Positions 18,341 to 26,938 of a stretch of 64,000 nucleotides of DNA are shown here, piece after piece. Within the stretch, counting starts at the first letter, position 1, and each line of letters opens with the position of its first letter. Origin of the DNA: an uncultured Clostridia bacterium (GTDB taxonomy: Bacteria > Bacillota > Clostridia > Christensenellales > UBA1242). The DNA lies in contig CAKVHV010000002.1 in assembly GCA_934754475.1 (NCBI GenBank), positions 186,001-250,000 of the forward strand, in the 5' to 3' direction. Below the pieces are notes generated by a model. It was not told the origin of the DNA, did not search any database, and saw nothing but the letters and a program-made list of their open reading frames with translations. A program made the translations under genes and the position numbers.

Positions 18341-18955
18341 TCACTCAACAATTACAAATATGTGAATAATTGAAAACAACATAATTGAGACTAACATAAT
18401 AATTAGCCAGATTGCACTAAGTATCAAATAACACTTCAAAAAATAATGTTTTTCTTCTTCGCAATGCATTTTGGAAAGAACTTTTTTGGCTTGGATAGAA
18501 AGAATTAATATGTACACTCCGAAACACACAATGCCAAGCAGTCCTATAAATAACGCACCCAGAATCACTCCAGCAAGCCCCAAGCAAATCATCAATATAC
18601 ACAAATCAAACCCGAAAATATAAGCAAGCAACACCAAAACTATAGTGTTAATTACAATCATAAATTTGTTTCGCACTAACAATGTTGTAAACAAAAGTAG
18701 TATTGCAAAGTAGAGTGTCATTGTCAAAAAATACGAAAAAAAGGTCATTTCTCGCTTGAGAAAGGAATACATATAAATATTTATAAGATTTTCACAAGTC
18801 AAATCTTTTGAATAACCCGATGCAGTTATAATCCCCGTCAAAAAGCCAATTAAAAAGAGAATAAAAAAGACAAGTAGATAATATTTATAATTTTTTAAAA
18901 ATCTACTTGAAAAATTTATTATATTATTCTTTATTCTTTGGTACTTTTCGTCCAT
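18341..18955 (-). CDS. Polytopic membrane protein, possibly SpoIIM-like
   Basis: The 204-residue protein has a short charged N-terminus, about five membrane helices and no catalytic motif. The first helix (YYLLVFFILFLIGFLTGIIT) followed by an outside loop and then GFDLCILMICLGLAGVILGALFIGLLG recalls the stage II sporulation protein M layout, but the resemblance is weak and mostly compositional. It precedes the lipoprotein gene and follows the Spo0A-C-like gene, all on the minus strand. Confidence 0.5.
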   Translation of the reverse strand: MDEKYQRIKNNIINFSSRFLKNYKYYLLVFFILFLIGFLTGIITASGYSKDLTCENLINIYMYSFLKREMTFFSYFLTMTLYFAILLLFTTLLVRNKFMIVINTIVLVLLAYIFGFDLCILMICLGLAGVILGALFIGLLGIVCFGVYILILSIQAKKVLSKMHCEEEKHYFLKCYLILSAIWLIIMLVSIMLFSIIHIFVIVE

Positions 18956-18992
18956 ATTTAAATATATGAAAAAAAGTATCTTTTAATTACTT

Positions 18993-19739
18993 TTAAAAAA
19001 GCGCTCTAACTAGTCCTACATTCACACTACGTTCTATCTCTTCAGAAATTACCGAGACAAACGTTCTTATTGTAACACGATTGCTCTTAAAGAACTTAGA
19101 ACTATATACATCGGGATATGTTTCACTAGCCTTTTTCAAAGCTTTTCTTATATTCTTTTCAACATTTTCGATACTTGTATCAAATTCCTTGGCAACATCG
19201 GGATAAATATCCGAATTCAAGGACTTATGACAATCCAATTGACACAAATATCTAAAAATAGTTTCTTGCAAATATTCAAAACCAACAAGTTTTGGTGAAA
19301 TCTTATAAGACTCCAAAGCCTTGGCTATAGAAACTTTAAGTTTGTTTATACAAACATCACAATAACTATCTCTAAAATTCTTTAGAAACTTTTTAGCCTT
19401 AAGCAAAAAATCCACCATTTGTGATTTTTTACACCAGAAAATATTATAGTTATTTATCTTAATCTCAGCATTACTATCACAAACATAAACAAAAACAAAT
19501 TCGCCTTTGTTACGATGAGAACCACAAAACTCATTTATAATTGTACTCATCGACCCAAAGTACTTCATATCAATAAACAAAATACCCGAAGGTTTGTTAA
19601 ACACAAATCTAAACAAATCGTGTAAGGTGTTTAAATATTCAATATCTTCTTGTTTTGAGCGACATTTCGTTCTAAACTCATATGCAAATTGACAATTTTT
19701 TGTATACAAAGCAACATCACAAGTATCAAACTTATTCAT
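18993..19739 (-). CDS. Spo0A C-terminal-domain regulator with degenerate receiver-like N-domain
   Basis: The C-terminal half (residues about 145-245) resembles the Spo0A DNA-binding domain: a PKLVGFEYLQETIFRYL start like Spo0A KGYLYLREAI, then YPDVAKEFDTSIENVEKNIRKAL, matching [22 protein letters not shown]. The N-terminal half has alternating strands (CDVALYT, GILFIDMKYF, EFVFVYVCD, NIFWCKK) in receiver order. The Asp in LFIDM falls where the phosphoacceptor would be, but the acidic pair of strand 1 is missing. It is 248 residues, close to Spo0A length. It may be a phosphorylation-independent regulator derived from Spo0A. Four TTGTACAA palindromes lie upstream. The start follows weak SD signals. 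Confidence 0.65.
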   Translation of the reverse strand: MNKFDTCDVALYTKNCQFAYEFRTKCRSKQEDIEYLNTLHDLFRFVFNKPSGILFIDMKYFGSMSTIINEFCGSHRNKGEFVFVYVCDSNAEIKINNYNIFWCKKSQMVDFLLKAKKFLKNFRDSYCDVCINKLKVSIAKALESYKISPKLVGFEYLQETIFRYLCQLDCHKSLNSDIYPDVAKEFDTSIENVEKNIRKALKKASETYPDVYSSKFFKSNRVTIRTFVSVISEEIERSVNVGLVRALF

Positions 19740-19873
19740 TAAAGCCCCACTAGGTTAAGTATTAATGCAAACTTGAATTAATATGTATTTTTAATCATGC
19801 CTGAATGCTATTAAATATACTATACCACAATTTTAATCTTTTACCAAGCGTTTTTTGGGAAATATTGGAAATT

Positions 19874-19932
19874 TTGTACAAAAATTGTACAAATTGAATG
19901 AATTGTACAATATTCTTAGTATATTTGTACAA
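19874..19932. promoter_or_regulatory. Four TTGTACAA palindromes upstream of the Spo0A-C-like gene
   Basis: The perfect palindrome TTGTACAA occurs at 19874-19881, 19885-19892, 19903-19910 and 19925-19932, starts 11, 18 and 22 bases apart. They lie between the rplS terminator and the regulator, 135 to 193 bases before its ATG. Such clusters usually are operators for a dimeric repressor or activator. Confidence 0.6.
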
Positions 19933-19939
19933 ATTTCTC

Positions 19940-19969
19940 AAAAAAAAAGATTGACTATAAGTCAATCCA
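19940..19969 (-). terminator. Terminator of rplS
   Basis: On the minus strand GATTGACT pairs with AGTCAATC around three bases and is followed by nine T bases. Confidence 0.85.
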
Positions 19970-19994
19970 AAAAAACTATTTTCTAATTAAATAA

Positions 19995-20336
19995 TTATCT
20001 TTTTTCTTTAATCTTTGCGGCTTTGCCAGATAAATCTTTTAGATAGTATAATTTAGCACGTCTAACTTTACCTTTCTTCACTACTTCAATTTTATCAATT
20101 CTTGGAGAGTGAACTGGGAAAGTTTTTTCCACGCCAACACCAAAAGATATTCTTCTTACTGTAAATGTTTCTCTAACACTAGAGTTCTTTCTAGCTATAA
20201 CAATACCTTCGAATACTTGGATTCTTTCTCTAGTACCTTCAACAATCTTGTTATAAACTTTAACAGTATCACCGACATTAAATTCAGGAATTTCAGGTTT
20301 TAAATTCTCTCTTTCTAATGCTTCAATAAGTGTCAT
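19995..20336 (-). CDS. rplS: 50S ribosomal protein L19
   Basis: The 113-residue protein matches L19 over its full length: [32 protein letters not shown], then [28 protein letters not shown] and a basic C-terminus. L19 sits at the subunit interface of the ribosome. AGGAGG lies ten bases before the ATG. In many Firmicutes rplS follows trmD directly; here it stands alone at the end of the block, behind yraN with a 230-base gap and its own terminator. A small CGGA-TGT-TCCG hairpin lies in its leader (around 20390). Confidence 0.97.
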   Translation of the reverse strand: MTLIEALERENLKPEIPEFNVGDTVKVYNKIVEGTRERIQVFEGIVIARKNSSVRETFTVRRISFGVGVEKTFPVHSPRIDKIEVVKKGKVRRAKLYYLKDLSGKAAKIKEKR

Positions 20337-20570
20337 TGTGACTTTACCTCCTAATGTACTAAATGTTCATACAAAATAGAATTTTCAGCGGAACATCCGA
20401 AGTCATAAAGAATAATACCATATATTTTAATAAATTGCAAGTGTTTTTCGTAAATAATTGAAAATATCCCAAAATTGTCCTTAATTTATTAATTTTTGCA
20501 CTAAACTTGCTAATATATTTTATGCCAAAATATTACATTTTATGTCTAATTAATCCAAAATTAAACATAC

Positions 20571-20936
20571 TCAAAAACAATTTTCTAAGTGAGAAATTTC
20601 GTCACCTAAAATTTCGATTACATCAAATCTACAACTCGCATCAAATAACTTATTAAACTTGATATATTGAGTGGCAACTTGTCTTATTTTTTGTTGTTTA
20701 AAACTATTAACCGCTTCTCTTGGCAAGCCAAAATAATCATTTTTTCTTGTCTTGACTTCTACGAAAACAATAAAATCTTTTTGTTTTGCAATGATGTCTA
20801 TTTCGCCAATATTGGTCTTATAATTAGTTTTGAGAATTTTGTAACCATTTTTCTTTAGATATTCTTTGGCAAGTTGTTCTCCACTATCTCCAGTGACTTT
20901 GTTAAAAGTCTTGTTTGTTATAGTATATTCTTTCAT
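20571..20936 (-). CDS. yraN: YraN-family nuclease-like protein (UPF0102)
   Basis: The 121-residue protein has the YraN core: GEQLAKEYLKKNGYKIL, IGEIDIIAKQKDFIVFVEVKTRKN (the E-x-D...ExK restriction-endonuclease-like active site) and FDVIEI near the end. The fold predicts a nuclease, perhaps for Holliday-junction or repair substrates, but the role in cells is unsettled. The ATG follows the rnhB stop by three bases with no clear ribosome site, so translational coupling is likely. This rnhB-yraN pairing is common. Confidence 0.9.
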   Translation of the reverse strand: MKEYTITNKTFNKVTGDSGEQLAKEYLKKNGYKILKTNYKTNIGEIDIIAKQKDFIVFVEVKTRKNDYFGLPREAVNSFKQQKIRQVATQYIKFNKLFDASCRFDVIEILGDEISHLENCF

Positions 20937-20939
20937 TTT

Positions 20940-21533
20940 TTATACAAAATGTCCTATAAATGTTTTTCTGTGAACTGGACATGGTCCAAATTTTTTTAGA
21001 TTTTCGATATGTTCTTTTGTGCCATATCCCTTGTGTTTTTTAAAGTTATACATTGGATATTTTTCGTCAAGTGACAAAATATATCTATCTCTTGAAACTT
21101 TGGCAAGTATAGATGCACAGGCAATATTATAACTAAGTGCATCGCCTTTGATAATTGATTTTGTAGGAATATCTGTATCCAGTTTGACAGCATCAATAAG
21201 TACTACATCTGGTCTAACTTCGATATCATTTATGCACTTGTGCATTCCTAACTTGGTTGCATTCAAAATATTAATAGTATCAATTGTATTTTCGTCTACA
21301 AACTCAACATGATAGGAAATTGCAGTATTAATTATTTTATCGAATAACGCTTCTCGCTTTTTCTCAGATAGTTTTTTGCTATCATTAATCCCTTCTATAA
21401 TTTTATCTTTTTCAAGTGGCATTATTGCAATTGCGACACAAACCGGCCCAGCCAAAGGCCCCCTACCAGCTTCATCCATTCCCGCAATCAGTTTGTAACC
21501 CGACTCCAAGCACTCGTTTTCATAATCAAACAT
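20940..21533 (-). CDS. rnhB: Ribonuclease HII
   Basis: The 197-residue protein has the RNase HII signature IAGMDEAGRGPLAGPV (catalytic Asp20, Glu21), later ILAKVSRDR and YNFKKHKGYGTKEH. It cleaves the RNA strand of RNA-DNA hybrids and removes single ribonucleotides from DNA. It overlaps the 3' end of rbgA by eight bases and is followed at once by yraN, so all three are one transcript. Confidence 0.97.
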   Translation of the reverse strand: MFDYENECLESGYKLIAGMDEAGRGPLAGPVCVAIAIMPLEKDKIIEGINDSKKLSEKKREALFDKIINTAISYHVEFVDENTIDTINILNATKLGMHKCINDIEVRPDVVLIDAVKLDTDIPTKSIIKGDALSYNIACASILAKVSRDRYILSLDEKYPMYNFKKHKGYGTKEHIENLKKFGPCPVHRKTFIGHFV

Positions 21534-22431
21534 TTTTTTCTTGCCTTCTATTTTTTATCGTTAGTTTTTTCAAATCTTTGACACTTTCCAAACAAATTTG
21601 ACCAAGTTTTCCAGTTTTAAAGTCAGAAATTATTGCAAAAGAACATCTGTCATAATCATAGTCTCCGCCACGAACAACATATTTTCGTGACTGACAGATT
21701 TTTTCCAAAACTTCCAAATCAGTATCTTCGTCATTTATTTGAATATTGTATCTTTTTTCAAACAAACTTTTGTCAATCTCTCTAATATCCGAAATAAAAG
21801 CAACACTAAGTTCAGGAATATCCAAGACTTCTTCCTTTATGCTTCCAATATAAGCCAAGTGCTTGGCAACATTGGTGTTATCAAAAGCCGGCCACAAAGT
21901 TCCCGGCATATCCAAAAGTTCAATTCCGCTAGCGATTTTGACCCATTGTTTGCCTTTTGTAACACCAGGCTTGTTTCCAGTTACTGTCTTGGATTTTCCA
22001 CAAAGATTATTAATAAGTGTACTCTTTCCGCAGTTTGGAACACCAATAACCATCGCTCTGAGTGTTGGTGTCATATTTTTAGCCTTGAACTTGGCAATTT
22101 TTGATGAAAGCACATCTTTAATCGCACTTTCGACTTTTTTGCCACTACCACTAGCAGTACTATCGAGAGTAACACATCTAGTGTTTTCTTTTTTGAAAAA
22201 CTTGACCCATTCATCAACTTTTGTCATATCTGACATATCGCATTTGTTGAATACATAAATAATAGGCTTTCCGTCAATCAACTTTTCAAACTTAGGATTT
22301 ACACACGAAAAAGGCGCACGACTATCTAATACATAAATAATCGTGTCAACAAGTTTAATTTCTTTTTCCATAAGTCTCATGGCTTTGGTCATATGTCCCG
22401 GAAACCATTGGATTGTTAGTGTGTTTTCCAT
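21526..22431 (-). CDS. rbgA: Ribosome biogenesis GTPase RbgA (YlqF)
   Basis: The 301-residue protein begins TIQWFPGHMTKAMR, typical of YlqF, and has circularly permuted G motifs: NKCD (G4) at about residue 62 precedes GVPNCGKSTLIN (G1), then PGVTKG (G2) and DMPG (G3). It helps late assembly of the 50S subunit. It is 301 residues, a little longer than usual, and ends with the family's helical domain. It begins one base after the ATP-grasp gene stop. Confidence 0.95.
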   Translation of the reverse strand: MENTLTIQWFPGHMTKAMRLMEKEIKLVDTIIYVLDSRAPFSCVNPKFEKLIDGKPIIYVFNKCDMSDMTKVDEWVKFFKKENTRCVTLDSTASGSGKKVESAIKDVLSSKIAKFKAKNMTPTLRAMVIGVPNCGKSTLINNLCGKSKTVTGNKPGVTKGKQWVKIASGIELLDMPGTLWPAFDNTNVAKHLAYIGSIKEEVLDIPELSVAFISDIREIDKSLFEKRYNIQINDEDTDLEVLEKICQSRKYVVRGGDYDYDRCSFAIISDFKTGKLGQICLESVKDLKKLTIKNRRQEKNV

Positions 22432-22432
22432 A

Positions 22433-23365
22433 TTAATTCTCCATCATGTTAAGTATCGCTTTGGTGTAAATCTTTTTGGCAATTTCGTATCCATTTTTTT
22501 GCTGAATAACAAAGTTTTTCATCATAACTCCGGAGTTAATTTCCATAACCAAAAATTTGTTATCTTCAGTCTTGATTATATCGACCGAACAAAACTCCAA
22601 ATCAATAATTTTGGCTATATTTTCTACAATTCTATGTATTTGTTCTCTGTCACTCAAAGATATTTCCATCGAAGAAATTGAGCCTTTGGATAGATTAAAC
22701 TTCCAGCCGAAATCAAAGACTTCACCGACACTCAAAACATTGTTTGAAATATCACTTTCGTAATTAGCAAAATAATCGTTATTAAATTCTTTTAGTAATT
22801 CCCCAATTGTCTTTTTGCCATCACCTACAATTTGTGGACGAGTTTTTTTGTACAAAAGTTCAATTTTCCCGCCTACACAAATCGCTCTAAATTCATTTTG
22901 AATACTCATATAAGGACAAACACTAAATGATGGTCTATGCTCAAGCAGATGCTCATATTTTTCCTTGAGAGTATCTATGTCGGTTACATGGAATACTCCT
23001 ACTCCGCACGAACCCCTGTTAGATTTCATAACAATATTGCTATTATACTTTTCGAATAAATGAGTGACATAATCTATGCCTTTGCAGTCGCTAGCATAAT
23101 CGTTATTATTGTCATTATCATAGACGATGTAATGTTCTATAACTGGGATATTATGGCTACTAAGCAGACTAAACATAGCATACTTGTCATCAAAGATTTC
23201 GCCTAGCCCATGTCTAAGAGAATCAAACTTGTATCCGCAAATATATCTAGTTTTGTTATACTTCTTAAGTTCAATCACCCAATCTTTCGAAAGGTAATTA
23301 ATTGTAATATTATTTTCTTCACAAATTTCATTTATAATTTTGTGAAACATGTTTTCATTTGTCAT
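22433..23365 (-). CDS. ATP-grasp carboxylate-amine ligase (RimK/cyanophycin-synthetase-like)
   Basis: The 310-residue protein has ATP-grasp features: NSNIVMKSNRGSCGVGVFHV (ATP-binding lysine and glycine loop), the RPQIVGDGKKTIGELL element found in cyanophycin synthetases and glutamate-cysteine ligases, and the metal-binding EFCSVDIIKTEDNKFLVMEINSG. It should form an amide bond between a carboxylate and an amine through an acyl phosphate; neither substrate is known. It is inserted between trmD and rbgA, where this block usually carries rplS or nothing, and is separated from rbgA by one base, so it is co-transcribed. Confidence 0.75.
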   Translation of the reverse strand: MTNENMFHKIINEICEENNITINYLSKDWVIELKKYNKTRYICGYKFDSLRHGLGEIFDDKYAMFSLLSSHNIPVIEHYIVYDNDNNNDYASDCKGIDYVTHLFEKYNSNIVMKSNRGSCGVGVFHVTDIDTLKEKYEHLLEHRPSFSVCPYMSIQNEFRAICVGGKIELLYKKTRPQIVGDGKKTIGELLKEFNNDYFANYESDISNNVLSVGEVFDFGWKFNLSKGSISSMEISLSDREQIHRIVENIAKIIDLEFCSVDIIKTEDNKFLVMEINSGVMMKNFVIQQKNGYEIAKKIYTKAILNMMEN

Positions 23366-23390
23366 TTTTTCATATCGCTTTCAAAACCGA

Positions 23391-24068
23391 TTATTTATTA
23401 TCATCTAACAAATCCGGTCTGTATTTTTTTGTTTCACTCAATTTTTGTTCCATTTTCCACTTTTCAATTTCTTTGTGATTGCCATTTATTAGCACTTCTG
23501 GAACAGACAAACCTTTGAATTCTCTAGGTCTAGTATATTGTGGATATTCAAGTAGTCTTTCGCTAAAACTCTCATCAACAACACTAGTATCGCTATGCAA
23601 AACATTTGGAACATATCTAAGCACCGCATCGGCAAGAACCATTGCAGGAAGTTCACCACCGGTTAAAACATAATCTCCGATTGAAATTTGTTCATCAATG
23701 CAAAGTTCAATTATCCTTTCGTCTATGCCTTCATAATGCCCACAAACTATTATTAAGTGATTTATATTACTTGCTATAGATTTGACTTTGTCTTGAGTTA
23801 GCACTGTGCCTTTTGGCGACATATATACTACATAACTATTTTCGTCCTTGACCGACATAATAGCATCATACAAAGGTTGTGGAGTCATGAGCATGCCATC
23901 CCCACCGCCAAATACATAATCGTCAACTTTTTTGTGCTTATCAAGCGAAAAAGACCTAATATCTATTAGGTTTAATTCAAATATATTTTTATCAAGAGCC
24001 TTGCCCAAAATACTTGATTTTAAAGGCTCAAACATTTCGGGAAATAGTGTTAAAATATCTATTCTCAT
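23391..24068 (-). CDS. trmD: tRNA (guanine-N1-)-methyltransferase TrmD
   Basis: The 225-residue protein has the SPOUT trefoil-knot motifs IVCGHYEGIDERI and ISIGDYVLTGGELPAM, then LEYPQYTRPREFKGLSVPEVLINGNH. It methylates G37 of tRNAs reading CNN codons with S-adenosylmethionine, which prevents frameshifting. Its start overlaps the rimM stop by four bases. The length is slightly below the usual 240. Confidence 0.97.
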   Translation of the reverse strand: MRIDILTLFPEMFEPLKSSILGKALDKNIFELNLIDIRSFSLDKHKKVDDYVFGGGDGMLMTPQPLYDAIMSVKDENSYVVYMSPKGTVLTQDKVKSIASNINHLIIVCGHYEGIDERIIELCIDEQISIGDYVLTGGELPAMVLADAVLRYVPNVLHSDTSVVDESFSERLLEYPQYTRPREFKGLSVPEVLINGNHKEIEKWKMEQKLSETKKYRPDLLDDNK

Positions 24069-24538
24069 AGTACAGCCACTTGTTCAAATATTTGTTTGTC
24101 GAATATAACTACTTTGTTGTTATTATCTACACTCGCAATTAGTCCATCAATTATTGGAAGCATACACTCTTTTTCAAACTCAATAGTCATTATATCCTTT
24201 GAGCCAAAATTGCTTATATCCAAAATTTTTCCGTGTTTATTATCTACAATACACTCGTAGCCGATTAAATCAAAATTATTATCTTTTTCAACTTCAACAT
24301 CTCCAAAAATATGGATATTTCTCAAACTTTCGGCTTGTTCACAAGTATCAATTCCACTAACTTTCAAAATAACAAAAGCATCTCTTAGAGTGACTGTCTC
24401 TATTTTGTATGATACATTGTTTATATAGACTTCTGTTAATTTTTTAAACTTCTTTTGGTCTAAAATGTTTGGTTTTACTCTAAAAGCACCCTTCAAAGCT
24501 TGTGGCTTGGTGATTATTCCCAAATCTAATCTTTCCAT
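24065..24538 (-). CDS. rimM: Ribosome maturation factor RimM
   Basis: The 157-residue protein starts MERLDLGIITKPQALKGAFRVKP, the RimM N-terminal barrel with G-x-x-K-GEFRVKP-like pattern, and ends with a PRC-barrel (DLIGYECIVDNKHGKILDI). It assists 30S head assembly by binding S19. A TTG six bases upstream could extend the frame; I use the ATG at 24538. No strong ribosome site is visible, so coupling with khpA is likely. Confidence 0.93.
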   Translation of the reverse strand: MERLDLGIITKPQALKGAFRVKPNILDQKKFKKLTEVYINNVSYKIETVTLRDAFVILKVSGIDTCEQAESLRNIHIFGDVEVEKDNNFDLIGYECIVDNKHGKILDISNFGSKDIMTIEFEKECMLPIIDGLIASVDNNNKVVIFDKQIFEQVAVL

Positions 24539-24556
24539 ATACAAAAATAAGAGAAA

Positions 24557-24796
24557 TTAATCTCTTTCTCCTATTTTTACAATGTATCTTTTGCCAGTTT
24601 TGGCGCTTGCAGACTTAACGATAGTACGAATGCTTCCAGCAATTTTGCCATTTCTACCAATAACCTTGCCAACATCGTCTTTGGCAACAGTAACGGTAAT
24701 TACGCAAACCTTATCGCTTTCGTCTTTGGTCGAAATTTCAATTTGGTCGGCATTATCAACCAAATTGCTTACAAGATATCTTACTAATTCTTCCAT
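24557..24796 (-). CDS. khpA: KH-domain RNA-binding protein KhpA
   Basis: The 79-residue protein is a single KH domain with the GxxG loop in DVGKVIGRNGKIAGSIRTIV. KhpA proteins bind RNA and pair with KhpB/Jag to control cell elongation and translation. AAGGGG is eight bases before the ATG at 24796; a TTG two codons earlier is less likely. It lies between rpsP and rimM, its standard place. Confidence 0.93.
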   Translation of the reverse strand: MEELVRYLVSNLVDNADQIEISTKDESDKVCVITVTVAKDDVGKVIGRNGKIAGSIRTIVKSASAKTGKRYIVKIGERD

Positions 24797-24814
24797 AGTC
24801 AAATACCCCTTTTA

Positions 24815-25111
24815 TTATTTGCTTTCTTTTTTCTTTTTGTCTGTCTTTGGAGCTCTTTTTGCCATTGGTTTTAGTAATCCTTCTGAAACAAGAATAGTTC
24901 TTGCAGTTTCAGTTGGTTGAGCACCGTTATTTAGCCAAACTTGAGTACGTTCTTTGTCTAGTTTGACTTCAGCTGGGGCAACAAGTGGATTGAATGTACC
25001 TAATTTTTCGATGTAAGCACCATCTCTTGCCTTTCTTGAATCAGTAACTACGATTCTATAAAATGGAGATTTTTTGTCTCCCATACGAGTTAGTCTAATT
25101 TTAACTGCCAT
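24815..25111 (-). CDS. rpsP: 30S ribosomal protein S16
   Basis: The 98-residue protein begins [26 protein letters not shown], the S16 signature, followed by [11 protein letters not shown] and a basic Lys-rich C-terminus. The frame is open 42 bases further upstream, but AAAGGAG is well placed before the ATG at 25111. S16 is an assembly protein of the 30S subunit. Confidence 0.97.
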   Translation of the reverse strand: MAVKIRLTRMGDKKSPFYRIVVTDSRKARDGAYIEKLGTFNPLVAPAEVKLDKERTQVWLNNGAQPTETARTILVSEGLLKPMAKRAPKTDKKKKESK

Positions 25112-25192
25112 AATTTTTTCTCCTTTATATATATTAATTTTTGTTGATGTCAAAAAATTTTGTCTTTGGTATCAAAAAAATTTTAAAAACTA

Positions 25193-26515
25193 CTAAAATG
25201 GTAACTTAAAACCACCTTTCTTCTTGCCATTCATCATTTTCATCATGTCTTTTGACTGATAAAATTGTTTAAGCAAAATATTAACGTCTTGAATAGTTGT
25301 TCCACTACCCGAAGCAATTCGACGTTTTTGACTGCCCTTGATTATATCTGGGTCAAGTCTTTCCTTTTTGGTCATGCTAAGGATAATAGACTTATTCTTT
25401 TGAATTTGTTTTTCGTCAATAGAATTTGCATTTAGTTTGAGTTTGTTAGCACCCGGAATCATTGCAAGTATATCCGCAATATTTCCCATTTTGTTAATTT
25501 GTTCAAACTGAACTAAATAATCGTCTAGTGTAAAACTATTTTCTCTAAATTTCTTTTCGAGTTTTTTTGCTTCTTCTTCGGTTATATTTTCTTGCGCCTT
25601 TTCAATAAGCGAAAGCACATCTCCCATATCCAAAATTCTACTAGCCATTCTGTCGGGATAAAATGGCTCTATATCGTCCATTTTTTCACCAACACCACAG
25701 AATTTAATTGGTTTTTGGGTAACCGCTCTAATAGACAAAGCCGCTCCACCCCTAGTGTCACCATCAAGTTTTGTAAGGATTACACCAGTGATGTCTAGTT
25801 TGTCATTAAAAGATGTCGCAACATTAACACTTTCTTGACCTATCATGCTATCGACTGTAAGCAAAATCTCTGTTGGATTAACTGCCTTTTTGATACGCAA
25901 CAATTCATCCATTAACTCTTCGTTAATTTGAAGTCTGCCCGCTGTATCAATGATAACTGTGTCATAACCTTTTTTGTCGGCATACTTAATCGCATTCACC
26001 GCTGTTTTTTCGGGTTTGTTTGTTCCTTCGTCATAAACTTCGGCATCAACACTCTTGCCCACAGTTTTAAGTTGACTAATTGCTGCCGGTCTATAAATAT
26101 CGCATGCTACAAGCAAAGGTTTTTTGCCTTGTTTTTTGAGCATTTTGGCGAGTTTTCCACACATAGTGGTCTTTCCAGCACCTTGAAGTCCACACATCAT
26201 AATAACTGTTGGTGGTTTGCTACTTACTTGAAGTTTGGAGTTTGTACTACCCATAAGTGCGGTCAATTCTTCATTAACAATTTTGATAATTTGTTGACCG
26301 GGGGTAAGTGATTTAAGAACTCTTTCGCCCGTTGCTTTTTCGCTGACTTTGGAAATAAAGTCTTTGACAACCATATAGTTAACGTCGGCTTCAAGCAAAA
26401 CAAGTTTAATCTCTCTAAGAGCATTTTTGATTTCGAGTTCAGTAAGTGTACCTTTCTTGGTAATCTTACTAAATACATGATTAAGTTTTTCGCCTAGACT
26501 TCCAAATAAAGCCAT
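25193..26515 (-). CDS. ffh: Signal recognition particle protein Ffh
   Basis: The 440-residue protein has the SRP54 order: N-domain helices, G-domain with GLQGAGKTTMCGKLA, DTAGRLQ, LTKLDGDTRGGAALS, and a C-terminal M domain with IPGANKL, DPDIIKGSQKRRIASGSGTTIQDVN and a Met-rich end. It binds signal sequences of nascent proteins with the SRP RNA and delivers them to FtsY. It is followed by rpsP and preceded 12 bases upstream by ylxM. The SRP RNA gene is not seen in this window. Confidence 0.97.
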   Translation of the reverse strand: MALFGSLGEKLNHVFSKITKKGTLTELEIKNALREIKLVLLEADVNYMVVKDFISKVSEKATGERVLKSLTPGQQIIKIVNEELTALMGSTNSKLQVSSKPPTVIMMCGLQGAGKTTMCGKLAKMLKKQGKKPLLVACDIYRPAAISQLKTVGKSVDAEVYDEGTNKPEKTAVNAIKYADKKGYDTVIIDTAGRLQINEELMDELLRIKKAVNPTEILLTVDSMIGQESVNVATSFNDKLDITGVILTKLDGDTRGGAALSIRAVTQKPIKFCGVGEKMDDIEPFYPDRMASRILDMGDVLSLIEKAQENITEEEAKKLEKKFRENSFTLDDYLVQFEQINKMGNIADILAMIPGANKLKLNANSIDEKQIQKNKSIILSMTKKERLDPDIIKGSQKRRIASGSGTTIQDVNILLKQFYQSKDMMKMMNGKKKGGFKLPF

Positions 26516-26527
26516 AATTACTTCCTT

Positions 26528-26851
26528 TTAATCAATATTTCCTATAATTTCATTAATATCTTTTGTAAGATTATCCATTTGATACTTCTTTCCCAATTCG
26601 CTAAGATTTTGTTTGAGTTTGTTTTTAAGTTCAATCTTTCCAACTACACTCTCATATTTTTCTAGCAAATTGCGGGATTTTTCCAAACAATCGTTCACTG
26701 CCTGCCTAGTTACATTATACTCATTTCCAATCTCTCCCAAAGATAGATTATCAAAAAAGTAATTCTTGCAAATCTTGAGTTGTTTGTCCGTAAGTAATGC
26801 CCCATAATTGTCAATCAGTTCACAAACCCTAAGGCTATCTTGAATGTTCAT
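26528..26851 (-). CDS. ylxM: YlxM/p13-like SRP-associated helix-turn-helix protein
   Basis: The 107-residue protein has the YlxM helix-turn-helix: YFFDNLSLGEIGNEYNVTRQAVNDCLEKSRNLLEKYE. Such proteins are encoded beside ffh in Firmicutes and bind SRP components. A start eight codons earlier is possible, but AAAGGA precedes the ATG at 26851. It is 12 bases upstream of ffh. Confidence 0.9.
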   Translation of the reverse strand: MNIQDSLRVCELIDNYGALLTDKQLKICKNYFFDNLSLGEIGNEYNVTRQAVNDCLEKSRNLLEKYESVVGKIELKNKLKQNLSELGKKYQMDNLTKDINEIIGNID

Positions 26852-26938
26852 AACAAATCCTTTGATGTAAAGCAAAATTACTTTACAGATGTATTTTAAT
26901 ATAATCTTATAAAAATGTCAATAGTTTTTTTTAATTTT

